Notes: generated from the letters alone by a model not told the origin. Positions 9,634 to 20,736 are shown, counted from the stretch's first letter. The stretch is 64,000 nt of DNA from Erpobdella octoculata (GCA_963978895.1 OZ022242.1:23982663-24046662); one strand, 5' to 3'. Program-made: numbers and translations.

Positions 9634-11189
9634 AAGCTGCTGGAGCTGTTGGTATAGTGTGGATGACTGAAGTGTGTAATGCAGTAGTGAAGGATGGTAA
9701 AACCCCTGTAGACTGGAATAAGAGCTGGATGGTGAATGTCTACAAGGGAAAAGGCGATGCATTAGCATGTGGCTCATACAGGGGCATTAAACTATTAGAA
9801 CATGCAATGAAAGTTTTAGAGAGGGTGATTGAAAAAAGAGTAAGGAAGATTGTGAAAATTGATGGTATGCAGTTTGGTTTCATGATGGGGAAAAATACTA
9901 CCGATGCTATTTTCATAGTTCGTCAGCTGCAGGAAAAGTATCTTGCCAAGAACAAAGATCTGTGGATGGCCTTTGTTGATCTTGAAAAGGCATTTGATAG
10001 AGTACCTCGTGAGATAGTGTGGTGGGCTCTGAGATGTCTAGGTGTGGATGAATGGTTAGTTTCCGTGATAAGAACTATGTATGATGATGCAGCGACAGTG
10101 GTGAGAGTGAATGGGAAGGAGAGTGATGCTTTCAGCGTTAAGGTTGGAGTGCATCAGGGTTCAGTTCTCAGCCCATTGTTGTTTATCATTGTTTTAGAGG
10201 CCTTATCATGGGAGCTCAGGTTAGGCTTGCCAATGGAACTGCTCTATGCTGATGATCTTGTTTTATTAGCTGAGACAGAAGATTCTCTCCTGGAAAAGTT
10301 AAGGATCTGGAAAATTGGCATGGAAGCGAAAGGCCTCAGAGTGAATGCGAGTAAGACAAAAATCATAAAATGTAGGGACAGAATGGGACAGGTGGAGAAG
10401 TGGGGTAAATGGCCATGCAGTGTATGCAGAAAAGGTGTTGGCTCCAATTCTATTTGTTGTGTGGATTGTAAGAGTTGGGTCCATAAAAGGTGCAGTGGCA
10501 TTTTGGGTAGTTTGAAAGATCTTGTTGGCTTCCGTTGTAAGAGTTGTGTGGCTGGTGGTTCTGTTCAGGAAGAGTTGTTGGGTGAGGTTGAGCCAGGCGT
10601 AAAGGTGGAGTGTGTGACCAAGTTCTGTTACCTAGGTGACACATTAGGTGCAGGAGGAAGTGTAGAAGAGGCGGTGAGAGCTAGAGTGCGTTCTGCCTGG
10701 GCTAAATTCAAAGAGTTATCTTCTATCTTGACCACCCGTGGTGCATCCTTTCATGTAAAAGGAAAGGTGTATAGGGCATGTGTTCAAAGTGTCCTTGTTT
10801 ATGGCACTGAAACATGGTCTATGAAGGTGGAGAATCTAAGAAGTTTAGAAAGGGCAGAGCGTATGATGGTTAGATGGATGTGTGGTGTTTCGTTGAATGA
10901 TCGTGCATGTAGTGTGGATTTGTATAGCCTTCTGAATGTTCCTTGTGTGGCTGATGTGGTGAGACGTGGAAGACTAAGGTGGTTTGGACATTTGGAGCGT
11001 AAAAGTGCAGATGATTGGGTTTCGGCAATTAGAGATGTGGATGTTGTAGGAGTGAAAAGTAAAGGTAGAAGTAGGAAGACTTGGTGGGAATGTGTGAAGA
11101 AAAACATGGATGAGCTCGGCCTGAAGCGGCAGTATGCCCTGGATTGTGACTTGTGGAGGGGCCTGATATGGAAAAACGTCCAACCCTAG
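9615..11189 (+). CDS. RTE-like LINE polyprotein, C-terminal half: RT palm, zinc finger, C-terminal region
   Basis: This continues the RT after the frameshift. Motif A is FVDLEKAFDRVP, motif B VHQGSVLSPLLF, and motif C LYADDLVLL (about residues 115-220). Residues 268-311 (bases 10416-10546) contain paired Cys/His ligands in the order C-x2-C, C-x2-C, H-x2-C, C-x2-C (CSVCRKG...CCVDCKSWVHKRC...CKSC), a PHD-like finger inserted in the RT thumb region. The C-terminus (GTETWSMKVENLRSLERAE, RRGRLRWFGHLER) is typical of RTE-type elements. All catalytic residues appear intact. The apparent ATG at 9615 is an artefact of the frameshift. Confidence 0.88.
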   Translation: MVADMLKAAGAVGIVWMTEVCNAVVKDGKTPVDWNKSWMVNVYKGKGDALACGSYRGIKLLEHAMKVLERVIEKRVRKIVKIDGMQFGFMMGKNTTDAIFIVRQLQEKYLAKNKDLWMAFVDLEKAFDRVPREIVWWALRCLGVDEWLVSVIRTMYDDAATVVRVNGKESDAFSVKVGVHQGSVLSPLLFIIVLEALSWELRLGLPMELLYADDLVLLAETEDSLLEKLRIWKIGMEAKGLRVNASKTKIIKCRDRMGQVEKWGKWPCSVCRKGVGSNSICCVDCKSWVHKRCSGILGSLKDLVGFRCKSCVAGGSVQEELLGEVEPGVKVECVTKFCYLGDTLGAGGSVEEAVRARVRSAWAKFKELSSILTTRGASFHVKGKVYRACVQSVLVYGTETWSMKVENLRSLERAERMMVRWMCGVSLNDRACSVDLYSLLNVPCVADVVRRGRLRWFGHLERKSADDWVSAIRDVDVVGVKSKGRSRKTWWECVKKNMDELGLKRQYALDCDLWRGLIWKNVQP

Positions 11190-11603
11190 CATAGCGTGGA
11201 ATAAATGATGATGATGATGATGAATCAGTAATATCAGTTCATTATTATTAATTAAGATTACTTGTCAAAAATAAGCTATATAAACAACTAAATAGCATGA
11301 TAATAATTGTCAGATAGAGTTAATAGGAATTCATAGCTCTGATAAATTAGACAGCTTTAACGTTTGACGCTTACTCATCTCTCAGTTTCACGTTAGCTGT
11401 ATGCATCATGTTTTCAGTGCCTAGCGCTAGCGTGGTAGGTCTTTGTGTCGTGATTCGCGACTTTTAAATTGTTATAACTCACAAAATATAAGTCGTACTT
11501 TAAAAATTTTTGCAGATTTGAGTTTTTATTCTTTACTTCTTTTAAAATAAATAAAAAATTGAAATTTTAATTTTGAAAATTTCGTGGACTGCCTAATATA
11601 GAC

Positions 11604-12374
11604 ACGAGGGGGAAGTTGGCTGCGCAGCTGGATCCCCGAACTATAGTGCAAAAAAAAGTTCGTGCATTGGGGTTGTGCTATAGAACATTGGAAAGGTATT
11701 TAAAAAAGAAATATAATGGTGTAAAAATAAATTTAATATTGCAAAAAATAAAAAAGTTATAGGCGAAAAACCGTCGCCGTCCCTATGTAAATGTATGGAG
11801 ACGATTGTTCATACCCTGATCTATATTTTGCTTCATAACTTTTTTATTTGTTGGACTATTTTCCAAAATTTAGTTTCTATGTTTAGCTAATATATTTGTC
11901 TTTCTAATGCATTAAGCTAGAACCCCAATGCAGTCGAAAATATTAATCTACATGGCTCTAAACGCAAGTGAAAAATCGTCTCCATACATTTACATAGGGA
12001 CGATTTTTCACTTGCGTTTGGAGCGATGTAGATTAATATTTTCGACTGCATTGGGGTTCTAGCTTAATGCATTAGAAAGACAAATATATTAGCTAAACAT
12101 AGAAACTAATTTTTGGAAAATAGTCCAACAAATAAAAAAGTTATGAAGCAAAATATAGATCAGGGTATGAACAATCGTCTCCATACATTTACATAGGGAC
12201 GGCGACGGTTTTTCGCCTATAACTTTTTTATTTTTTGCAATATTAAATTTATTTTTACACCATTATATTTCTTTTTTAAATACCTTTCCAACGATCTATA
12301 GCACAACCCCAATGCACGAACTTTTTTTTGCACTATAGTTCGGGGATCCAGCTGCGCAGCCAACTTCTGCCTCA
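11604..12374. mobile_element. Foldback (near-palindromic) DNA element with about 10 bp target duplication
   Basis: The two halves are almost exact reverse complements across roughly 770 bp, centred near 11988, with only scattered mismatches. The terminal motif GGCTGCGCAGCTGGATCC occurs at both ends. TAATATAGAC flanks both sides (11594-11603 and 12375-12384). A transcript would fold into a single very long hairpin. There is no coding frame. The 9-11 bp duplication suggests a Mutator-like foldback. 11225-11590 and 12385-12700 hold only AT-rich sequence. Confidence 0.9.
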
Positions 12375-12699
12375 TAATATAGACTCCTTAGCCACCAGAG
12401 TTCAATAGACTAATTTAAACTAACTTATTTCTTTTTATTTCCTATACAGCAAATATGACTAGCACTAACCTATTTATATTTGACAAAGTTTAGAATTTAA
12501 ACAACTTTACAATGGAAAATAAAAAAAACTGTCCGAAACAGCCAACAAACGATAATAAAAAAAATAATAGATGTTTATTAAATAAATATAAACAAAGAAT
12601 CAACGTTATTTCACACGTTTTTAATCATTAACAAAAGAAGAAATAATCTGCTTTTATTAATTCTGTTTTACATAAATACTAATTTATTTATTTGAAAAG

Positions 12700-13530
12700 A
12701 ATCTTAAGTGGCGCCACGGTCAAGCGAACTTCGGAGCCACTGAATATTAATGTAATCCAAAAGATTGTTGGGAAACTCTTTGTTTATTGATTGGAACACA
12801 AGTGCATTTACAGATAATATAGTTACAGCTTAACTTAAGTATATAAAGTTTTGAAAGTGGGGGGCCAACAATTTTTTTTGGGGTCTTTAAATGCCCGTAG
12901 GCGAGTTTTATAAAATTTATGATGAAATGCATCCATATCTGAAATAATTGATTTAAAAAAAAAATCTAAAATAAAAGTAAAAAAATGAAGGACAGTCTAG
13001 CGTTTAGTTAATTACTATTTTACCAAAGTCCAAAGTAACTACCATTTACAAATGTTAACTACAAATTGCAACTTTAGCTACCATTTACCAAAGAAATTAC
13101 TTCTTCTGTCATTTAGCATATAAAAAGATTCACAAATTTCCAACAAGTTTATATTGTCTATTTTTTCTTTATGTACAGTTAAGAACATGAGATGGTTTAA
13201 TCTAGTTTGGGTAAATTGTTGAATGCAAATACGTTTTAATTTGACGCAATCCTGAAAAACTTTTTTCTGATGTGACATTTGATATCGGAAAAACAATACA
13301 ATTTTAATAATTTGTCTACTTGTGACAATAAAGTTCTTGAAATTTCATTTTTACTGAACATATCAACAATTGACAGATTCTCGACGGGTCTCTCGTTATA
13401 AAATAATATTGGAATTTGACAAAAAGTGGGGATGGGGCAAAAATGACGTTTTGCCCCTCTACTTTTGAAAGTGGGGGGCCACTGGCCTCCTGGCTCCCCG
13501 GTTCCGGCGCCGATGGCCTTACCGCTATTA
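12700..13530 (-). mobile_element. Degraded hAT-type element
   Basis: The motif GGCCCCCCACTTTCAAAA appears near both ends (about 12853-12870 and 13463-13482, reading the minus strand), with a hAT-style G+C-rich start TTCCGGCGCCGATGGCC on the plus strand at about 13502-13518. It surrounds a transposase C-terminal fragment. Boundaries are approximate. Confidence 0.5.
13078..13296 (-). pseudogene. hAT transposase C-terminal fragment (ZMYM1-like type)
   Basis: The 72-residue frame ends RLNHLMFLTVHKEKIDNINL then ICESFYMLNDRRSNFFGKW and a stop. This is the C-terminal signature of hAT transposases of the ZMYM1/TTF-type group (RLN-L--L--HKE...F---N-RR---FG). The RNase H-like catalytic core is missing, so this is a fragment of an internally deleted element. 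Confidence 0.6.
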
Positions 13531-14129
13531 TCGACGTCCGAATATAGGTAGCCAGGGACGTAAATTCAGCATTTTCCAGGGGGGGGGAGCAAAATTTTCC
13601 CGCCATTATATAGCTTACTGACAGGGTTACCCGGTGTTGTCCGGGTTTTTGTGCTTAGTTTTGTCTCGTTTTTGCCAATGAAACGTCAAAGAAATAACAG
13701 ATTTTTTTGTAATTTTTCAAAATTTTCTCATCAATGAAGTTACCTGCATGCCAAATGTTGTTAAAATTGCTCCTGCGGCTTGGATGTGATAAACGAATGC
13801 TCTCACACACACACACATTACCTTTTACATTTATATAAATACGTAGGTACAAGCAGAGAGAGATGGGGAAATGCATCCCCCATCAGAGTATCAATTGAAA
13901 TTTTTGGGTATAATACCTTGTTTTTGGAAAACGACCGCAGCTTTTTTGGGAGGAGAAACTGGAAGTCTTTGAAAAAATGTTTGAAAAATACTTACGACTA
14001 CCCCTTACCGCTTATCAGCTTTTTGGAAAAGAATATAAAAAAATTTCTGAAGTGAATCACCCACCAGAAAATTCTGGATTTGCCACGCGCCACTGGGTAT
14101 AAGGAGGATGAATGATTTAATCATATTGC

Positions 14130-14390
14130 AGTAAAACAAGTAAAGGAAAAACAAGTTTTTCAACACAAACTTTGATTTTAAATACATTCAATTTAGAAAT
14201 GCAAAAGATGTTCAAAGTTTTTTTTTTAAATTGAATCATGTATTTTCAGCAAATATAAAGCTATGCTGAAAGTTTCAACTTCCTAGCTAGTCAAAATGCT
14301 GGTTAAATTTTACTTGCAAGATTTGCGTAAAGAGAAAACACACACACAAAAAAACAGAGATTGTAACCTAAATAAAAGTTTGTAAAAAAG
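14130..14390. repeat. Dispersed CA-containing repeat, copy 1
   Basis: The same roughly 260 bp sequence (ATTGAATCATGTATT..., CTTGCAAGATTTGCGTA..., ACACACACA, TAAATAAAAGTTTG) recurs at 17110-17570 in inverse orientation and at 54545-54800 in the same orientation. It contains no coding frame. Confidence 0.8.
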
Positions 14391-14625
14391 ATGTCCAAAA
14401 TGGGGTGGGTGTAATTTTGTTTTATTTTTGTGTAATAATAATAACTTTGATGTAGATAGCTGTGAGGGAATCAACATTGTATCAATACCATTAATAGGGT
14501 AAAATTCCACGAGTTCGCTGATTGTATTTTGGCACAGAAAACAGCTAATCTTTGGACCAACACTGATACACAAATTATTACTCTGCAGTTATTGGTAAAT
14601 CTAGCATCGAGCTAAGATATAAAAT

Positions 14626-14865
14626 TGTCTCCAATACGCATTGAATCATCACGAGGTTAAGTAAAGTTAAAATTAACATATTATATAGTAAACTCTGAGT
14701 AAAAAAAATTTAATTTTGGAAATCAAGGGGGGGGCGAATTGTCTATACAGGCCAGAAGGATTCCAATACGCATTGAATTATCACTAGGTTAAGTAAAGTT
14801 AAAATTAAATAGTAAACTCTAGGTAAAAAAATTCAAATTTTGAAAACCAGGGGGGGGGGCAAAGG
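14626..14865 (+). repeat. Two tandem copies of a roughly 120 bp unit inside the hAT element
   Basis: TCCAATACGCATTGAAT followed by a GAGGTTAAGTAAAGTTAAAATTA-like tract (quoted in part) and a poly-G end occurs at 14631 and again at 14760. Confidence 0.75.
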
Positions 14866-15232
14866 CCCCCTGCCCCCCCCCCAATTTACGTCCCTGTAGG
14901 GAGCTCTGGGTCAGTATCATAACTGACGTGTTACGTTTTATAATTGTGCATAAAATAAACGTCGATTACAAGTTACGTTATTGTTAGACTAAAATCATGA
15001 TTACGTTCTCCGGGGTCAAATGTGCAATTAACTTTAGATGTTGTGATGCTCCCTGGAATTACTGAATTTATTTAAATCCAATTCTAGTACTACAATGATG
15101 TTACATTTTTCTTACAACATTTTGTAAACCTCAATCATATTCCCTCTAACTTAGACTGCTTCTATATAGAAACGCATTCTGCTAAACTGTCAGCCTTAAT
15201 TTGTAGCATACCAAATGTGTAAATGATCATTA

Positions 15233-15345
15233 GATGTGCTGAAATGCACGAACTAGCACATGCATTAATAATTTAAAAAAAAATAACACTGTAAATGTGC
15301 TGAAATGCACAAAATAGCAGATGCATAAATAATTTAAAAAAATTG
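15233..15345 (+). repeat. Two direct repeats of about 60 bp
   Basis: ATGTGCTGAAATGCAC followed by TAGCA-ATGCAT-AATAATTTAAAAAA occurs at about 15235 and 15296. 14905-15230 shows no gene. Confidence 0.7.
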
Positions 15346-15456
15346 CAGTAATACCCGGACAAAGTACAAATCCCCGTTGTAAGTGACAGAAAGGGGAAGG
15401 GGCCCAATGACCATTTTTGCATGGGGGCTCTGAATCTGAAGCTACGCCACTGCGTT

Positions 15457-15600
15457 GATGTCGCTACTACGGCTTGTTTTTGACTAAGCCAAGTAACTGC
15501 TCCTCCAGCGTACAATACGATCACTCCAGAAGTTGAGCGTCCTGTTGCCATACAACCGCCAAAGTCTGCATCACTGTAACACTCAAGCTCACCACTAAAA
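15457..15600 (-). pseudogene. Ty1/Copia RNase H fragment
   Basis: Read on the minus strand from about 15590, the frame gives ECYSDADFGGCMATGRSTSG then GGAVTWLSQKQAVVATST. This is the Copia-family RNase H signature (YSDAD...RSTSG...W-S-KQ--VA-ST). It stops being similar where TEAEY is expected, at about 15454, next to a CAGTGGCGTAGC hAT-type terminus on the minus strand. Only about 45 residues survive; no LTRs are seen. Confidence 0.75.
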
Positions 15601-15648
15601 CATCTTGCCCCCTAAGATTTTGCTGAAATGACGTCTCTGCATTTGAAG

Positions 15649-17069
15649 ATTCTAGGACTGTTCATCAAAGGACGATTCATCAAAGGACTGTTCATCAAGG
15701 ACTATTCATCAAGGGACTATTCATCAAGAGGACGATTCATCATAAGGACTGTTCATCTAATGTCTATTCATCCAGCGGACTATTCATCAAAAAAAATTAA
15801 TAACATTGTTTAAGATGTTATTTTCAACCAAAATAGGTTACCAAAATGTGGAGTAATTTATATCAAATTTACATTGCTACTGTGCTTGCATCCAAATACT
15901 TTATACTTTTTAAAAGAACTAGCGGGGTAACCGGTGTTGCCCGGGGTTTTTAAAGGTTTTTCGATCGTTTTGCTCTCTCGCTCCCGTTTCCTTCCCCGCT
16001 TGCTCTCACGCTCCCGGTCGCTCTCTTTTCCCGCATGTCTCCTGCTACCGGTTGCTTTACCGCTCCGATCGCTTTCCCGCTGCCGGTCACAGCACCAGCA
16101 AAACTAAATTCGACTGTTTTCGTAAACCGTATATGTACACATTCACCAAAGGCCACAAACACATCAAAGCATCACGCATGCCCGCTATGTCAAATATGGC
16201 ATCGGTCGTTTAACCCCAAGGGGCCACGCTTCAAAGACACTTATGCCTCGAGCAATCAACAAGTTTGTAGAAGACATGGTTGAAATATACAACATTTTTA
16301 TTCGTCACACAGTAAATAAAACAACTGAACAAGAAATAACGTTTTATGAGCAAACGAGCAAAAGACAATTGAATAAAACGTTTTTAAAAAACTGCCTTCA
16401 ACTGTTCGTATATACACACTCAAAGAGCCAGATACCATACACCTCAAAACATCACTAACACCCGGTCTACCACTTCTGCCAAACTTCAAAGAGACGCACA
16501 CGCTCGCTTTAGCGAGGTCAAGATTCCACATTTCAAAGAGACGTTTACGCTCGTCGATAAATCAACCAGACTCAGATTTCATGTATACTTCAAATAAAAA
16601 CTAAATACATTGGAAATCCTTTAATTGATATAAAAACCTTTTTTTTAATAAAAGTAGCGGTAGCGACTAGCGAATAGCGTCGAGAACAGCAAAAAATGTA
16701 GCGGCGCTGCCATCAACGATTTTGTCAGCCAATAGTACCGCTCTTAACAACCCTGGTTGCCATCACTATTTTTTTAAATTACTGATATGTTTAAAATTTA
16801 TTTTATCAAAGATGAAGAACTGTCTTTTAATAACACATCAAATTACTTCACGCTGAAAATATCTTGATGAAGGTGGTTTGGGAGTGGCTTCAAAAATTGA
16901 TGAATAGTCCTCTTGATGAATAGACTTTAGATGAACAGTCCGTATGATGAACCGTCCTCTTGATGAATAGTCCTTTGATGAATAGTCTCTTCATGAATAG
17001 TCCCTTGATGAACCGTCCTTGATGAACAGTCCCTTGATGAATCGTCCTTTGATGAAAAGTCCGCATACC
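15649..17069. mobile_element. TIR element whose ends are inverted minisatellites, 9 bp target duplication
   Basis: The left end (15655-15790) is an array of about 17 bp units GGACTRTTCATCAA; the right end (16895-17063) is the same array in inverse orientation (TTGATGAATAGTCC). CATTTGAAG lies at 15640-15648 and 17070-17078. The interior contains a CCCGG Helitron-like end at 15919, a TCGCTCCCG tract and non-coding sequence. No transposase is visible. Confidence 0.65.
15919..16100 (-). mobile_element. Helitron-like 3' end with pyrimidine-rich minisatellite
   Basis: It begins CTAGCGGGGTAACCGGTGTTG; on the minus strand this is a GC hairpin followed by terminal CTAG, the Helitron 3' arrangement. 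A degenerate CGCTCCCGGTCGCTTTC array follows. Related copies are at 17687, 31634 and 55294. Confidence 0.5.
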
Positions 17070-17109
17070 CATTTGAAGTCCTGAAAACCAAATTTTCAAA
17101 AATTATTTA

Positions 17110-17570
17110 AACCGGTATTTTGTTATTACAAACTTTTAATTAGGTTAAAATCTCCGTTTGTGTGTGTGTGTGTGTGGCTTTCTCTGTACACAAATCTTGC
17201 AAGTAAAATTTAACCAGCTTTTTGACTAGCTAGAGAGCTGAAACTTTCAGAATAGCTTTATATTGGATGACAATACATGATTCAATTTAAAAAAAAACTT
17301 AATTTGAACATCTTTCGTATTTCTAAATCGGGTGTATTTGAAATTAAAGTTTGTGTTAAAAAATTCGTTTTTTCCTTTACTTGTTTTATAAAAATAAAAT
17401 CGGTACTAAATTGCAAAACTTTCACATTTTTGGTTTTTAAGCAAATATTATTTTCCACCCCACGAGGTTTTGGAAACCAAATTATAAACAAGTAAGGGAA
17501 AAACGAGTTTTTCATAACAAACTTTAATTTCAAATAAACTCGATTTAGAAATACTAAAGATATTCAAATT
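17110..17570. repeat. Dispersed TG-containing repeat, copy 2 (inverse)
   Basis: This is the reverse-orientation copy of the repeat at 14130-14390, including TGTGTGTGTG and CTTGCAAGTAAAATTTAACC. Apparent short frames here are shadows of the repeat. Confidence 0.75.
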
Positions 17571-17686
17571 AGGCTTTTTGGTTTGTGAGTAAATACAACT
17601 AAATTTAGTATAAAAATTCATTGAATTTACAATGAATTGAAATCAAAATGATATTATTTTAAACAAATATATATTTTATGGAATAC

Positions 17687-17919
17687 TAGCGGGATACCCG
17701 GCGTTGCCCGGGATTTTTAGAGGTTTTTCTAATGTTTGTCTCTCTCGCTCCCGTCTCCTTCCCCGCTTGCTTTCCCGCTCTCGGTCGCTTTTCCGCTCCC
17801 GGTTGCTTTCTGATCCCGGTCGCTTTCCCGCTCCCGGCCGTTTTCTCGCTTTACCTTTCCCGCTCGCTTTCCCGCTCTCAGTTGCTTTTTCGTTCCCTCT
17901 TGCTTTCCCGTTCCCGTTT

Positions 17920-17921
<2 letters not shown>
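17687..17921 (-). mobile_element. Helitron-like 3' end with 18 bp pyrimidine-rich minisatellite
   Basis: CTAGCGGGATACCCGGCGTT then GCCCGGG gives, on the minus strand, an ACCCGG/CCGGGT stem followed by CTAG. It runs into about ten degenerate copies of CGCTTTCCCGCTCCCGGT and ends at a (TA)n tract. Frames through it are low-complexity and not genes. Confidence 0.55.
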
Positions 17922-17954
<33 letters not shown>

Positions 17955-19757
17955 TAGCGGACCCGGCGAACTTCGTTTCACCTCAAAGAGTGTATTTTTT
18001 AAGCAATAAAAAACAATAATAACAAATATCCTATATATAAATTTAAAAGAAAACAAATATTAAAAAAAACGTTCACTTTAATAGTTTATTAGAAAAACAT
18101 TGGTTGAACTCGGGTCAATGTAAACAATGAAATAGTCAGAAAATTTAATAACATGCGCTCTACCCCATTTGCGCATAAATGTCATGTCGCGGAAAATTAA
18201 ACATCTGTATATCTCGATAACCCAAACTCCAATTTGGGAATTTATTTTTCTGTAAGACCAAATAGAGGGTGCTCTACAACTTTGCCATTTGAAGTTTTTT
18301 TCTAGGACGCACTGTTAAGGCTGTATAGCTACCGGGGTACATACTGCGGTCCCCATGGGCCACTCCATGATTCAATGTCAAATCTTTTTAGTTATTCTGT
18401 TAATAGGAGCTGAGAGAAATCCAATAAATCAAAAATCTCTAAAATCGGTTCAGCCGTTCTTGAGTTATAAGTGACGTAACACAAACCCCGACTGCGTTGC
18501 CCGGGGATTTTAAAGGCTTTTTATCGTTTTCTCTCTGGCTCCCGTTTCCTTAACTGCTTGCTTTCCCGTTCCAGGTCGCTTTCTCACTCCTGGTCGCATT
18601 TCAGCTCACGGTCGCTTTTCCGGCCTCGGTCTCTTTTACTTTTCCCGATCCCGGTTGCTTTTACGCTCCAGCTTGCTCTTCTTTTCGCTCTTCCGTTCCT
18701 CCATTAAATTTTAGAGCCTTCCCAATGTGGCTTAGATGGGCTGTAGTGGAATGCTGTGCAGTCATCAAAATTGATATGTTCTCTCGTTAACACTTTGTTA
18801 ATAGGTTTGCTCGTTTAGTTACGTCTGAACTTCCTCAATTTTAATTAGTGTTCTTTAATGTATTGGTTCCACTCTGCAAGTGTGATCTTCAGCAAAGGCT
18901 TATTATGATTGACTAAAGCTGAAAAAAAAAGAATTTATTAGTTAACGGCTGCAATAATGTTAAAATCCGCTCATATATCTCAACAGGTTATATATTTTTA
19001 GATGTTCTTAGCTTTTAAGTGTCATGTCTACAGAACGCTACATGTGGCATGTTAATAAATGTTGACCCGTGGCTTTGAAAAATGTGATATAAAACACAGA
19101 TTGAAATAAAACATGTAATAATAATATTAAAAACCTTCAAAGCATTAACTTAATGAATTTTCCGAGAGTTTTCTGAGATCATCAATTTGGAACAATCGAA
19201 GAGTACCACTTTTATTTAGCAAATGATGCAATTATAAATTGAACAAAACAGCAGCAGATTGATAAGCTGGCTTGAGAACTTTGTTCATGATTTTGTTGAA
19301 ACACAAAAATACTGCACTTGCTTTCATTTCTTTCAAATTTCATGCACCTCATATATCAGTGAAACTTTTACAATAAATTGATGTTGCATGTAAGATTTTC
19401 TTTAAAATGTAATTTTCTAATTTCCTCTGAAAAGTAAAAAATAAAATAAGACCGATAAATTAATTCATAATCTTATAGTCATAACTACTTGTGAATAATA
19501 ATGGTTGTAATGCCATCACATAAAAAAAAACATACCTGCCCAAAAAAAATTCTCATTTACCGATAGGCTGATAGCAAGCTCGTCAGTTTAGGAAACCATG
19601 ATGAACAATATTAGATAAGGAACAATTGAAGTCAGAAGCCTTGAACGATAAATATGAACAATGAATTTAAATTTATTTTTCCAATCTGCAACTCCTTTTT
19701 GCAAAACACAAAATGTTAGAGCATAATGATAATCTTATAATAATTAATAATAATATA

Positions 19758-19822
19758 TTATATTATTATTGCACGTGTTTAATTATGTTATATTAAATAT
19801 AACATAATTAAACACGTGCAAT
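19758..19822. repeat. Palindrome present only in copy A
   Basis: TTGCACGTGTTTAATTATG is followed, after a one-base centre, by its reverse complement, giving about a 53 bp perfect palindrome. Copy B has only one arm, at about 22561-22590. Confidence 0.85.
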
Positions 19823-20051
19823 GCAACAAACGAAACAAATTGAAAGATACCCAGTAAATCATAATTTTAAAAACTAAAAACAAATTACCAAAGCTTTGCC
19901 ACTTACTTTTGAATGGGAGATATCAACAATGAATTTCTAATTTGATTTGATTTTAATTTGTTAAGTCTGGAACTTTTTTTGTGAAGCACAAAATATCTCT
20001 AAATAGAAGAAATTCCACCTGCAATTTATTGATTAGTCCTGAAAACCAAAG

Positions 20052-20192
20052 TTATCTAGATTTAAAAGATAAGTTGCTATAAATGTCCAACCTAATCTGT
20101 CTTTCATCAAGAGATTCATTTAACCTTGAATCAGCCATATCTTTAGCTTTTGAAGTCCTACTTCCAAGATCAATCTTTTTATTAGGAGGCAT
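20052..20192 (-). pseudogene. Helitron protein N-terminus, 46 codons (copy A)
   Basis: The frame starts MPPNKKIDLGSRTSKAKDMA, continues SRLNESLDERQIRLD and stops after SFKSR. The MPP-K...LG--T--A---A--R-NE--E-R--RL pattern matches the N-terminal segment seen in many Helitron-encoded proteins. The Rep and helicase domains are absent. The same frame is open in copy B with two substitutions, so it may only reflect recent duplication. Confidence 0.5.
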
Positions 20193-20736
20193 ACTGAAAC
20201 ATTCAATGGTATAAAAAATTGAATAATAATAAGTTTGAAAAAGCGATATCTATATATATAAAGAATATCATAAAAATTGATAAATGAATAAACGACTAAT
20301 GGAGAAAGTATAGCGATAATGATATATGCAATCACGCGGAATGAAACGAAGGCTAATGGCGAAAGTATAGCAATATTGATATATGCAATCACGCGGAATG
20401 AAACGAAGGCGTTAAACAACAAACAATTTTATGAAAAACAAATAAATAAATAACTCACCTTCTTAGAATCAGAGTAACAATATCCAAACGTGGAACGTGG
20501 AACAAAAAGACTCGAAAAACGGCGATATGAAAACAACGATCGATATAAAACAATAGCATAGAAAATTAGTTGAACAGAAAATGAAATTTTCAAATAAGTT
20601 ATAAAACATTTTTTCCTTTAGACTGAAAATTCTTTTAGGAGCCAAATATTCACCATAAAATATTTCGTGCTTAATAGTTCAATGGTTATTGCAGTTCCTT
20701 ACCTCATAGTCCAACGAAGTGCCTTTTATATATATA

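Larger units (their letters stand above)
7820..11225 (+). mobile_element. RTE-like non-LTR retrotransposon, nearly complete
   Basis: It spans an endonuclease-RT open frame preceded by about 130 bp of conserved-looking leader and followed by AATAAATGATGATGATGATGATG, a short-period 3' tail typical of RTE-type LINEs. The 5' boundary is approximate. Only one obvious inactivating lesion is seen, a 5 bp duplication at 9607-9616, so this is a young copy compared with the other LINEs here. Confidence 0.8.
13553..14896. mobile_element. Non-autonomous hAT element, 8 bp target duplication
   Basis: It starts CAGGGACGTAAATT and ends AATTTACGTCCCTG, a perfect 14 bp TIR. The flanking 8-mers are TAGGTAGC (13545-13552) and TAGGGAGC (14897-14904), identical at 7 of 8 positions. 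G-rich tracts lie just inside both ends. Internal content includes a CCCGG-type Helitron-end sequence at 13617-13650 and a CA-rich dispersed repeat at 14130-14390. No transposase is visible. Confidence 0.8.
17954..20736 (-). mobile_element. Helitron-type element, copy A
   Basis: On the minus strand it starts TATATATATAAAAGGCACTT at about 20736 and ends GCCGGGTCCGCTAG at 17954, next to (TA)n. This agrees with Helitron insertion between A and T and a 3' CTAG preceded by a short GC hairpin. It shares about 2.4 kb (18256-20725) with copy B. It encodes only a 46-codon frame like the start of a Helitron protein, so it is non-autonomous. The sequence AAAATCGGTTCAGCCGTT is a typical dispersed Helitron motif. 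Confidence 0.6.

Noticed and set aside
15655..15790. CRISPR-like array of regularly spaced short repeats
   Set aside because: Units are directly adjacent 17-mers without unique spacers and are mirrored by an inverse array at 16895-17063; the context is eukaryotic.
20120..20422. 100-codon ORF conserved in two copies (also 22889-23191)
   Set aside because: Conservation follows from the recent block duplication; the protein is hydrophobic with an internal 57 bp repeat and lies antisense of Helitron 5' sequence.
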